Shown: positions 1 to 6,559, counted from the first letter of the stretch. The stretch is DNA of 6,559 nt from an uncultured Saprospiraceae bacterium (GCA_937921525.1 CAKZUM010000075.1:1-6559); one strand, 5' to 3'. The notes: generated by a model from the letters alone, not told the origin. Made by a program: numbers and translations.

Positions 1-8
1 TACTAATT

Positions 9-278
9 ATGAGCAATAATGAATTAAGAACACAAATAGCACATTATTTAGAGGAATTAGACGATTCTTTTTTGAAAGCAGTTCACTCTATGTTGAAAAC
101 CTATGTTAAAGAACAGGAGGAAACTATAATTGGTTATGATATAGATGGTAAACCTATAACTGCGAGTGAGGCCAGAAAACAATATGCAAAAGACCTAAAG
201 AAGGTGAAAAAAGGTAAGTTTTCTACAATAGATAATGTTAGAAAAAAATCTAAAAAATGGCTAAAACCTACCAAGTAA
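9..278 (+). CDS. Antitoxin-like protein of a type II toxin-antitoxin pair
   Basis: This small protein (89 residues) sits directly in front of, and overlaps, a RelE/ParE-like toxin gene, so its most likely role is to bind and neutralise that toxin in the cytoplasm. Residues 5-38 look like one or two amphipathic helices. They are followed by a short turn-rich segment at 41-53 (GYDIDGKPITASE), which resembles the middle of many small Bacteroidota antitoxins. The tail from residue 56 is strongly basic, with 15 Lys/Arg and 2 Asp/Glu in 34 residues. I see no clear ribbon-helix-helix, AbrB or helix-turn-helix DNA-binding domain. The ATG at 9 is the first in frame, but only eight bases precede it, so promoter and ribosome-binding site lie outside the window and an upstream start cannot be excluded. 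The assignment rests mainly on gene order, size and overlap rather than on a diagnostic motif. Confidence 0.72.
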   Translation: MSNNELRTQIAHYLEELDDSFLKAVHSMLKTYVKEQEETIIGYDIDGKPITASEARKQYAKDLKKVKKGKFSTIDNVRKKSKKWLKPTK

Positions 279-586
279 TTCTAACTGAATTTGCAGAAGA
301 ACGTCTTGAAGAAATTACGAATTATCTATTAGAAAATGCTTCTTACGATGTAGCACATAAAGTAGTGAATGGAATGCTTGATGCTATTGAGAAATTAGCT
401 AAACTACCAAATGCTAATCCTAAAGAATTAGCGATTTGTAATGAACAAATTATCTATCGCAGGATTTTGAAATGGTCTTATAAAATTATTTATACAGTTG
501 TGGAGGATGAAGTTCAAGTGATCGTTGTGGATATTCGACATACAAGTGAAGATCCTAAAAAAATAATAGATAGATTTGATTCATAA
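257..586 (+). CDS. RelE/ParE family toxin
   Basis: The 109-residue product has the size and layout of the RelE/ParE toxin superfamily. An N-terminal strand (YQVILTEFAEERLEEI, residues 5-20) runs into a helical hairpin over about 12-50. A beta-sheet half follows, with YRRILKWSYKIIYTVVED (67-84) and then VQVIVVDIRHTSEDP (86-100). The strand-turn pattern ending in an Arg-His pair (94-95) is typical of ParE-like members. ParE proteins poison DNA gyrase and RelE proteins cleave mRNA on the ribosome; the sequence does not decide between these activities. The ATG lies inside the antitoxin gene, giving a 22-base overlap in a different frame. No Shine-Dalgarno sequence is visible, so translation is probably coupled to the antitoxin. 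The protein is complete and ends 33 bases before the convergent receptor gene. Unusually for such toxins it is net acidic (about 19 Asp/Glu against 14 Lys/Arg). Confidence 0.88.
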   Translation: MAKTYQVILTEFAEERLEEITNYLLENASYDVAHKVVNGMLDAIEKLAKLPNANPKELAICNEQIIYRRILKWSYKIIYTVVEDEVQVIVVDIRHTSEDPKKIIDRFDS

Positions 587-619
587 ATTGGACTTACCCC
601 TTCATTATTTTACACTCGT

Positions 620-2911
620 TTAAAAAACATAATCCAATCGAGCACTAATAAGCCGAGTAGGTTCTAATAGCCCAGGTCGATTACTATATTCCTCATTCGT
701 TAGATTATTGACAATCAAAGAAGCCTTTAGCGGAGAGCTTAATTGATAAGACATTCTTACATTCCAAACATAATAGCCTTCATTATTAGCCGCTCTATAT
801 TCCTTCAAACCAGGGATAACAAAATCTTCAAACAAGGCATCAATTGCCTCCATGTTACTATTCCTTAATAGAGCAATTCCTATTTTAAATTTATTAAATC
901 CAGTTTCAATATCCACCTTTACAGAATGTTGAAAACGATATTTTAAAATATTAAAATCTACGCTAGATCGGGCTTGGATGCCATCTGTGAATTCTTGAAA
1001 TTTAGGATCAATATAGGTATAGCCTGCTAAGATTGCTAAAGGAATATTGCCCAATTTACCTTCTCCTACCAGACTAAAATCCAAACCTTTGATAATGGTA
1101 TTACCAATATTTTGAGCTTGAAATCCTACCTGTGGTATACCATCAATGACAGTAGCACTGACAGCATATTCAATCATATTCTCATATTCCATTTGAAATG
1201 CGGCCACATCTAAGTACCCCTGCCAATTACGAACTCTAAAACCTTGTTTGATTCCAATTTCTGCACTCCAACCTGTTTCTGATGCTAATTCGGGATTAGG
1301 GAAAATTGGGAAACCTGCTGCCTCTGTTGTAATATATTTTTCGGCAATAGTCGGGAAACGGAAACCCTGTCCCCAAGAAGTTCTTAAGTAAGTAGCTTCT
1401 TGTAATTGATAATTTAAACCAAATCGAAAAATTGGTCGAGCATCCTCAAATTTACCATCTGGGATAATCGTTCCTGCCACCAACTCTGGACCATCAATCT
1501 GGTTGTATTCATAACGGACACCAGTAGAAATATTTAATTTATCTCCGACCTTTTTTTCTAATTGCAGATAAGTGGCTGCATTAGTTAATACAAAAGAGGT
1601 ATCTCCGTATAAGGGAGCAGTAATATCTGTAGTAGAACCAACGACTCCTGCCGTAGCTACCAAATCCCATTTATCAATATTTTTTTGAAACTGATATTCA
1701 CCATATAATTGATCGGAAAAATTATCCGTATCGCCAATCAATGATTTATTATCTATACTATAAAATCGACCAGTAAACTGATGTCTATTTCCTTTATTGT
1801 CATAATAATTAATAAAAGGGTCGATATAGAATCGAGTAGGGCGGGTCTCGCCATTACTTTCCGTTCCTTGATAAATTCCCTCCTGTGCATTTAACCAATA
1901 AAAATAACTCCGATTCTTTTGTTTATTATAAGTGGTATTCAATCCAATTGATAATTGATCGGTCACTCTATATCGAAGATTGACGGAGGCTCGTCCTTGG
2001 TCATTGCCAAATCCCTCTCTAGGATCTTCCTTGGTATATAAACGTCCGCCGAGGACTACATCTAATTTGTTGATTTTTTGCCTATGGGAAAAGAGGAGTC
2101 CAGTTTCGTATTTTGTTTCTCCATCCGCCCACCATTTTTTGCTAGCATCTTTGGGGGCATTAAATATCCCACCGAAAATAGAAATTTTGGTTTCAGGTTC
2201 GGATCGAGCATAGGCGGTTCGGATATTGAAGATACCATTTAAAGCGGCAGAGCCATAGAGCGCAGAAGCGGCTCCTTTTACGACCTCCACTTGCTCAATA
2301 TTTTCCACAGGCAAATCCCCCCAATTAGGTGTACCCGCATCCGCTTGTAGGGCGGGCAAGTTATTAACGAGCACCAATACTCGACTACCTGCCCCATAAG
2401 AAAAACCAGAACCTCCCCGAATGTTAGCCTGTCCTCCGACAATGCTTACGCCAGGTATTTTTTCTAATGCCTGATCTATACTAGTCGCATTGGTACTCTC
2501 TACCAAGTCTGATTTTAAAATTTCTAAAGAGACCGTAGCTTCACTCAATGGCTTTTCATATTTGCCAGTAGTGACGGTTGCCGTTTGTAATAAGTTGACG
2601 GTTTCGGAAAGTGCTATATCTAAGATAGTGGGAGTACCTGTTGCTAATACAACTGGCGCTTCGTAAGTCTCATAACCCAGATAGCTAACAGCTATTTGAT
2701 AAGTTCCCGCAGGTAATTCTATGGAATACTGCCCATCAAAATCTGCAATGGTGCCATGCTCTCCAATTTGAATAGTGGCGGATGGCAAGGTTTCTCCATT
2801 TTGATCGGAGATAGTGCCTTGGAGTAAGGCACTTTGGCTATATAAATTGGCATTTGTTAATAAAGAAATGCCAATAGATAGCAGTATGGACAAATAGTTG
2901 AGTTGTCTCAT
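620..2911 (-). CDS. TonB-dependent outer-membrane receptor with carboxypeptidase-like N-terminal domain
   Basis: This 763-residue protein should form an outer-membrane beta-barrel that imports a scarce ligand using energy from TonB/ExbBD. A signal peptide spans residues 1 to about 26 (hydrophobic core 7-19, cleavage probably after YSQ). A carboxypeptidase-regulatory-like domain follows at about 28-102 (QGTISDQNGE, then DFDGQYSIELPAGTY and VSYLGYE). A TonB-box-like stretch lies near 109-117 (QTATVTTGK). The plug covers about 120-231, with IPGVSI, NIRGGSG, VLVLVNN and EQVEVVKGAASALYGSAALN. The barrel continues to a C-terminal Phe, with the typical late motif NNLTNEEYSNRPG. The ATG at 2911 is chosen because the signal peptide begins there; the frame stays open upstream only to a TTG at 2980 inside a palindrome. 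At 763 residues, with no SusD-like neighbour, it resembles classical siderophore, cobalamin or metal receptors more than SusC glycan importers. The substrate is unknown. It is convergent with the toxin gene. Confidence 0.94.
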   Translation of the reverse strand: MRQLNYLSILLSIGISLLTNANLYSQSALLQGTISDQNGETLPSATIQIGEHGTIADFDGQYSIELPAGTYQIAVSYLGYETYEAPVVLATGTPTILDIALSETVNLLQTATVTTGKYEKPLSEATVSLEILKSDLVESTNATSIDQALEKIPGVSIVGGQANIRGGSGFSYGAGSRVLVLVNNLPALQADAGTPNWGDLPVENIEQVEVVKGAASALYGSAALNGIFNIRTAYARSEPETKISIFGGIFNAPKDASKKWWADGETKYETGLLFSHRQKINKLDVVLGGRLYTKEDPREGFGNDQGRASVNLRYRVTDQLSIGLNTTYNKQKNRSYFYWLNAQEGIYQGTESNGETRPTRFYIDPFINYYDNKGNRHQFTGRFYSIDNKSLIGDTDNFSDQLYGEYQFQKNIDKWDLVATAGVVGSTTDITAPLYGDTSFVLTNAATYLQLEKKVGDKLNISTGVRYEYNQIDGPELVAGTIIPDGKFEDARPIFRFGLNYQLQEATYLRTSWGQGFRFPTIAEKYITTEAAGFPIFPNPELASETGWSAEIGIKQGFRVRNWQGYLDVAAFQMEYENMIEYAVSATVIDGIPQVGFQAQNIGNTIIKGLDFSLVGEGKLGNIPLAILAGYTYIDPKFQEFTDGIQARSSVDFNILKYRFQHSVKVDIETGFNKFKIGIALLRNSNMEAIDALFEDFVIPGLKEYRAANNEGYYVWNVRMSYQLSSPLKASLIVNNLTNEEYSNRPGLLEPTRLISARLDYVF

Positions 2912-2960
2912 AGGTTTAGTTTGTGATGGTATTAGGTAGTTGAAGCTATAAGCGAAGACC

Positions 2961-2995
2961 AAGACTTGGTAAGTTTTCAAAACTTCCCAAGTCTT
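2961..2995. repeat. 35-base nested palindrome upstream of the receptor gene
   Basis: The left arm (AAGACTTGGTAAGTTTT, 2961-2977) and the right arm (AAAACTTCCCAAGTCTT, 2979-2995) are inverted repeats of 17 bases with one mismatch, around a single central base. Each arm is itself partly self-complementary (ACTT-NNN-AAGT), so the element can be drawn as one long hairpin or as two small ones. It lies 50-84 bases before the receptor start codon, in a 227-base gap (2912-3138) with no gene. It could be a REP-like intergenic repeat, a terminator-like or attenuating hairpin in the receptor leader, or a binding site for a dimeric regulator. A T-run is not convincingly placed for an intrinsic terminator. 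The structure is read directly; its role is inference. Confidence 0.8.
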
Positions 2996-3138
2996 TCTAC
3001 AATATCAAGATGATTAATAATAGATTGTCCCCTATTAGAACGGTAAAATTAGTAAAGGAATAGGTAAGAGTGGAAGAGATAGGAAAATTTCTATCGTTTT
3101 GTCGGAGATCAAGCCTTTTGGGACAGGAGGATTAATAC

Positions 3139-4260
3139 TTATTTCAATATTACAAATTCTCTAAAATTATCTCGGTTTATTATAACTTCTTCCGCTTTGT
3201 ATTTTTCTGTAAATGTTTTTGGTAATTTTGCTTTCTTTTTTGGATTCCATTTAAATTCAAATCCTTTTACTTGTCCTCCGTCAGTTTCGACGTAGTCAAC
3301 TTCTTGTTGTTGAGTAGTTCGCCAAAAATAGGGCCTTGCTAGACTCATCTTATAGTTATGTTGCTTTAACCGCTCGGCGATAAGAAAATTTTCCCACAAA
3401 CCTCCTATATCTTTTCTAAGATTTAACTCATTAAAGTTCCCCACTATCATATTTCTAATTCCGTTGTCGTAGAAGTATATTTTTTTATTCTTTTTTATTT
3501 CGTTTCTTAGATTTCCACTAAAACTTCCTAATTGATAAATTACATATCCTTTTTCTAATATTTCGATATAACGTTTTATTGTATTTTTGTCGACCCCTAC
3601 TTGTTGTGATAACTCATTCATATTTACTTCTGAACCTAATTGTAAGGCCAATGATTGAACTAATAATTCCAATACTCTAGGTTTTCTTATTTTAGCATAA
3701 GATAGTAGATCTCTATATAAATAGTTATTAACTAAATTTTTTAAAATTTCTATTTCGTCTCCTGGATTATTTAATACATCAGGATAAAATCCATAGAGTA
3801 GTCTTGTTTCTAATTGTTGTTCCGCTTGCAAAAAACCTACGTGGTTTTCAAATTCTTCCCAGCTAATTGGAAGCATTTCATATTCCCATTTTCTGCCAGT
3901 TAAAGGTTCATTTAATTCATGAGAAAGCGTAAATGAAGAAGAACCACTTATCCATAGTTGTACATCTTTAAACTGATCGGTAATTATTTTTAAGGTCAAT
4001 CCTATTCCTTCTATCCGTTGAGCTTCATCTACAAAAACAATCTTACTAGATCCTATCAATTGGCGTAGTTTTTCTGTATTTGGCTCCTTCAATAAATTCC
4101 TAATCAGAGGATCATCTCCATCGAAAAATTGATAGTTTAAATTCTCCAATTCCTGTTTTATCAGGGTTGTCTTTCCTACTTGTCTAGGACCAATTATCAT
4201 GATTGCTTTTCCTCGACCTACTTTTTTTCTTACGATTGGTGTTAAACTTCTTGCAAACAT
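3139..4260 (-). CDS. AAA_14/DUF4143 family ATP-binding protein
   Basis: The 373-residue protein has the layout of the widespread AAA_14-DUF4143 ATPases, whose cellular role is poorly defined. The N-terminal ATPase shows a Walker A loop GPRQVGKTT (24-32), Walker B IVFVDEAQ (74-81) and a sensor-like strand LWISGSS (102-108). A winged-helix-like segment follows at about 211-242 (MNELSQQVGVDKNTIKRYIEILEKGYVI). The C-terminal DUF4143 part keeps a PD-(D/E)xK-like signature: VD at 321-322, then EFK at 335-337. ATG 4260 is preferred over the in-frame TTG at 4272, which would lie within a likely promoter element. The gene is AT-rich: four sampled 60-base rows gave about 26% GC, against about 40% for four rows of the receptor gene, so acquisition by transfer is possible. 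It stands alone between a receptor gene and an ABC operon, all on one strand, with its own likely promoter region. Confidence 0.92.
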   Translation of the reverse strand: MFARSLTPIVRKKVGRGKAIMIIGPRQVGKTTLIKQELENLNYQFFDGDDPLIRNLLKEPNTEKLRQLIGSSKIVFVDEAQRIEGIGLTLKIITDQFKDVQLWISGSSSFTLSHELNEPLTGRKWEYEMLPISWEEFENHVGFLQAEQQLETRLLYGFYPDVLNNPGDEIEILKNLVNNYLYRDLLSYAKIRKPRVLELLVQSLALQLGSEVNMNELSQQVGVDKNTIKRYIEILEKGYVIYQLGSFSGNLRNEIKKNKKIYFYDNGIRNMIVGNFNELNLRKDIGGLWENFLIAERLKQHNYKMSLARPYFWRTTQQQEVDYVETDGGQVKGFEFKWNPKKKAKLPKTFTEKYKAEEVIINRDNFREFVILK

Positions 4261-4269
4261 TTTTTTTAG

Positions 4270-4277
4270 CAAAAATA
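4270..4277 (-). promoter_or_regulatory. Candidate Bacteroidota -7 promoter element for the ATPase gene
   Basis: Read on the minus strand, the bases are TATTTTTG, a full match to the Bacteroidota housekeeping consensus TAnnTTTG. The element ends only nine bases before the ATG at 4260. A transcript from it would therefore have an almost absent leader. No perfect TTG stands at the -33 position; the nearest candidate is the GTG inside the proximal direct repeat. In DNA this AT-rich the match could arise by chance. Confidence 0.4.
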
Positions 4278-4293
4278 CGAAATTTTTATGTTG

Positions 4294-4349
4294 TATTCAC
4301 TTTTAATTATGTTTTTTGGTGAGTTTATTCACTTTTAATTATGTTTTTT
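4294..4349. repeat. Two perfect 24-base direct repeats upstream of the ATPase gene
   Basis: The copies at 4294-4317 and 4326-4349 are identical over 24 bases (core ATTCACTTTTAATTATG followed by a T run). The spacer is eight bases (GGTGAGTT), so the period is 32 bases, about three helical turns. Proteins bound to both copies would sit on the same face of the DNA. On the ATPase strand the proximal copy ends 16 bases before the candidate -7 element and overlaps the expected -33 region. That position suggests operator sites, possibly for the winged-helix-like segment of the ATPase itself. No third copy is visible downstream of the gene, so these do not flank it as a mobile element's ends would. 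Confidence 0.85.
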
Positions 4350-4368
4350 AAAAATACAGAGCTAATAT

Positions 4369-5061
4369 TTAAGCAGGCGTAAAAAAGTCCACCAATTCCT
4401 CTGCAGAAATAGCTGCTCGCTCTACATCCTTAATCAAAAGCCCCTGTTCCAAAATAATGATTCGAGAGCATACCTCAGAAATATGATTGAGATCGTGGCT
4501 ACTAATCAAAAAAGTACGGTTTTGACTTTGATCTCTAATGAGTTGTCTAATACGCAACTGCGTAGAGGGATCTAAATTGGAGAAAGGCTCATCCCATAAA
4601 ATAATTTCAGGGTCGCCGATTAAGCTACCGACTAAGCCCACTTTCTTTTGATTACCTTTTGATAAATCTCTTATGTATTTTTTCTTACCTAAGATTTCTC
4701 CATTAAAAATTTCCTCGAATTGTTGGACAAAGTTTAACACATCTGTTTTAGATAGGTTATAGGCTTTTCCTAGAAATTCAAAATATTCCTCAGGTGTCAA
4801 AAAGCCTATAAGAAAACCTTCATCAATGAAAGCGGCAGTATATTTTTTCCAATCTTCCGTCTGACTCACATCTTTATCTTTGGAAGTAACGGTTCCTTTA
4901 GTGGCTTTTATTAAATCAAGAATCAAACTAAACATCGTTGTTTTTCCTGCGCCATTGTTGCCGACAATGCCTATGATTTCTCCTTTGTTGAATGTTAGAT
5001 TGGAGATGTCCAATGCTTTGTGTTGGTCGTAGTGTTTTTCTAAACCGTTTATAGTAATCAT
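4369..5061 (-). CDS. ABC transporter ATP-binding protein (ABC-2 type exporter)
   Basis: This is the cytoplasmic motor subunit of an ABC transporter. All the core nucleotide-binding motifs are present in 230 residues: Walker A GNNGAGKTT (34-42), signature LSKGNQKK (133-140), Walker B IILWDE (153-158), D-loop SNLD (161-164) and switch histidine H189 in ISSHD. The region where the Q-loop glutamine is expected reads AAFIDEGFLIGFLTPEEY (76-93), with acidic residues instead of Gln, as also happens in other ABC-2 type ATPases. The length is that of a single-domain exporter ATPase. It starts at ATG 5061, 61 bases after the stop of the membrane-protein gene, with no Shine-Dalgarno sequence and no terminator between them. 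The two genes are therefore probably one operon encoding one complex. The transported substrate cannot be inferred. The 108-base gap downstream shows no clear terminator hairpin. Confidence 0.95.
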   Translation of the reverse strand: MITINGLEKHYDQHKALDISNLTFNKGEIIGIVGNNGAGKTTMFSLILDLIKATKGTVTSKDKDVSQTEDWKKYTAAFIDEGFLIGFLTPEEYFEFLGKAYNLSKTDVLNFVQQFEEIFNGEILGKKKYIRDLSKGNQKKVGLVGSLIGDPEIILWDEPFSNLDPSTQLRIRQLIRDQSQNRTFLISSHDLNHISEVCSRIIILEQGLLIKDVERAAISAEELVDFFTPA

Positions 5062-5122
5062 GAGTCGTGTTTTTTATATTCAAAATAGTTGGAGGTAGTG
5101 AAATAAATGCAATTCACCATTC

Positions 5123-6559
5123 CTAAGATTTTTTCCGAAAGGCTGCACCAATTTGGTATCGGTTCTTCTTGAAATTATTTACACAAAATTGGATGATGAA
5201 TGGATGTAATAGTAGGCCTATAATACCGATTAAAGCAATCAAAGAAAGCCCTGCCACCTTGCCCCCAAAGAAGAAACCAAAGTAATATAACAAAAAAGGA
5301 AAAGCCATTATTGGTATAGGAATTAAAAAATGTGCTGCCCCAAATCCTTTCATATTGAACGCTCCTTTTTCATTAGGATCTACCCTTTGGGAATTATAGC
5401 TTGCCAAAAACATGTAGGCAAAAATGGAGATACTCATATTGTATAGTAGCAAGACAAAACTGAATAAAACTATCTCTTTATTGATAAAAAAATAAGGCAA
5501 ACTCAAAACAAAAGGTAATAGGCAAGACAAGACCAAAATATAGTATTTAGCCTTAAACAAATCATGATAGGTGAAGCTTCTAGATTGTAATAAATCAAAA
5601 TGTAAACTATTCCAAGAAAGCATGAGTTGTCCGTGATTCATGGCGACCATACCTGTTATCATTATCCCTATAAAGATCAACATAAAAGGACTGTTTAAAG
5701 TATCATCACCTATAAAAAATAATGGATAAAATAGAAAGAAACCACTCATCTGCAAGTACGTCATGGAACGTTTTGAACGTAGCATTAACTTAGTTTCTAA
5801 ATCCATCAATTTACCAGCTTCTCCAAAACGATCAAATAAACCACTAGGGATAGTTTGTCCAAATAAATTCGCAGTGGTTTGATTGGCATCTAAACTAAAG
5901 TTACTCACAAAAAAGCGATGTGCGATAAAGTAAATGACTACCGCTAGTATAGCAGGTATCAAACTTAAAATAGGATAGGCTAGAACCGTTTTGGCTAATT
6001 GCAGGAAATAAGGAAAAATAGAGATATATCCTTTCATCTCACAGAAAAATAAAATCACTATTCCCACAAGTAATGCACCTACCAAAGGCCCTTTAATCGC
6101 CATTCGTTTTTCTATATAGAAAGAGAGTACATTGGTCAAGGCTACTAGCCCAATACTAAAAACCGCAAAAGCCAATACCTGTGCAATAGGATAGCTCCCC
6201 ACGACACTTCTAAAGAAAAATGGGACTAAAAAGAACAGGGGCAATATATTATAAAAACTAGCAAAAGAACGAAGCAACAAATAATGCGCCTGCGTACTTT
6301 TTTTGACGGGTAAAGTCAGATAAGGTTTGATATCGATAGCAGGAAAAGATTGAACAAAGTAACGGGTTAGTAAGTCTAATAAGGCATAGAAAAACAATCC
6401 TGCTACGACAAGCGTCAAGGCTCTTTCCTCTGCTGAAAACTCTTCTAGAATATCTCCTAGAAAGTAGCCAACGACCAACATGTTTAATAAAAAATACAGA
6501 GCTATAATCCCAAGAATTACACTCTGGGTCATACTTTGGCTAAAGGCAGGAGAACGCCA
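5123..6559 (-). CDS. DUF5687-like ABC exporter membrane protein, 5' end cut by the window edge
   Basis: This is a very hydrophobic inner-membrane protein with about twelve predicted membrane segments. Numbered from the Met at 6532, they lie roughly at 4-26, 38-58, 92-108, 116-138, 148-164, 186-206, 262-275, 281-299, 330-349, 354-377, 399-421 and 427-450. The segment RYFVQSFPAIDIKPYLTLPV (57-76), followed by KK (77-78), and the closing NRYQIGAAFRKK (457-468) fit my recollection of DUF5687 proteins. These occur in Bacteroidota beside ABC ATPases and act as ABC-2 type permeases. Its partner ATPase follows 61 bases downstream. The Met at 6532 is probably not the start: the frame stays open to the last base, adding WRSPAFSQS. 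That matches the conserved amphipathic N-terminus expected before the first membrane helix. Perhaps one to two dozen residues plus the promoter lie beyond the window. Substrate unknown. Confidence 0.85.
   Translation of the reverse strand, partial: WRSPAFSQSMTQSVILGIIALYFLLNMLVVGYFLGDILEEFSAEERALTLVVAGLFFYALLDLLTRYFVQSFPAIDIKPYLTLPVKKSTQAHYLLLRSFASFYNILPLFFLVPFFFRSVVGSYPIAQVLAFAVFSIGLVALTNVLSFYIEKRMAIKGPLVGALLVGIVILFFCEMKGYISIFPYFLQLAKTVLAYPILSLIPAILAVVIYFIAHRFFVSNFSLDANQTTANLFGQTIPSGLFDRFGEAGKLMDLETKLMLRSKRSMTYLQMSGFFLFYPLFFIGDDTLNSPFMLIFIGIMITGMVAMNHGQLMLSWNSLHFDLLQSRSFTYHDLFKAKYYILVLSCLLPFVLSLPYFFINKEIVLFSFVLLLYNMSISIFAYMFLASYNSQRVDPNEKGAFNMKGFGAAHFLIPIPIMAFPFLLYYFGFFFGGKVAGLSLIALIGIIGLLLHPFIIQFCVNNFKKNRYQIGAAFRKKS

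Noticed and set aside
587..619. Shared terminator between the convergent toxin and receptor genes
   Set aside because: The 33-base gap holds no convincing GC-rich hairpin followed by a T-run in either direction.
1980..2213. A 77-codon open frame on the plus strand
   Set aside because: It lies wholly antisense to the plug and early barrel coding part of the receptor gene, has no family features, and is best explained as a shadow of that gene.
2912..2980. N-terminal extension of the receptor from a TTG codon
   Set aside because: It would place 23 residues before a well-formed signal peptide, begins on a TTG, and lies largely over the palindrome.
3044..3051. TAATTTTA on the minus strand as a receptor promoter
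   Set aside because: It matches the TAnnTTTG consensus at all but the last base, but no -33 TTG is well placed and such matches are common in AT-rich DNA.
2912..3138. Riboswitch, for example for cobalamin, before the receptor gene
   Set aside because: No conserved cobalamin-box-like sequence or multi-stem pattern was found; only the single palindrome stands out.
4261..4272. TTG start four codons upstream of the ATPase ATG
   Set aside because: The TTG falls in the candidate -7 promoter element, and the ATG at 4260 gives a normal N-terminus for the family.
4294..4349. The direct repeats as a minimal CRISPR array
   Set aside because: There are only two copies, the spacer is eight bases, and no cas gene is nearby.
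4350..4364. A 15-base match (AAAAATACAGAGCTA) to positions 6490-6504
   Set aside because: One copy is intergenic and the other is inside the permease coding sequence; the shared stretch is AT-rich, does not extend, and flanks differ, so chance is likely.

Overview
The window looks like chromosomal DNA from a member of the Bacteroidota. It is AT-rich, its genes lack clear Shine-Dalgarno sequences, and it carries an outer-membrane TonB-dependent receptor with an N-terminal carboxypeptidase-regulatory-like domain. It also carries an AAA_14/DUF4143 ATPase and a DUF5687-type ABC permease, both families I associate with this phylum. The exact lineage cannot be read from the sequence.

Layout, left to right. 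(1) Positions 9-586, plus strand: a two-gene type II toxin-antitoxin module. A small basic antitoxin-like protein overlaps a RelE/ParE-fold toxin by 22 bases. (2) Positions 620-2911, minus strand: a 763-residue TonB-dependent receptor, convergent with the toxin gene across a 33-base gap. Its upstream gap (2912-3138) holds a striking 35-base nested palindrome at 2961-2995 and no gene. (3) Positions 3139-4260, minus strand: a 373-residue AAA_14/DUF4143 ATPase with Walker motifs, a winged-helix-like segment and a C-terminal D...ExK nuclease-like motif. It is visibly more AT-rich than the receptor gene. Two perfect 24-base direct repeats (4294-4317 and 4326-4349) precede it, next to a good match to the Bacteroidota -7 promoter element. 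(4) Positions 4369-6559, minus strand: a two-gene ABC exporter operon. The membrane protein comes first and continues past the right edge of the window; its ATPase follows 61 bases later.

The two ABC genes very probably form one transporter, and the toxin and antitoxin form one module. I see no functional link between the receptor and either neighbour. No RNA genes, CRISPR array, complete insertion sequence or gene-free stretch over 300 bases was found. The least explained features are the repeat-plus-promoter arrangement in front of the ATPase, the nested palindrome in front of the receptor, and the reversed charge polarity of the toxin-antitoxin pair. None of these amounts to a demonstrated new system.
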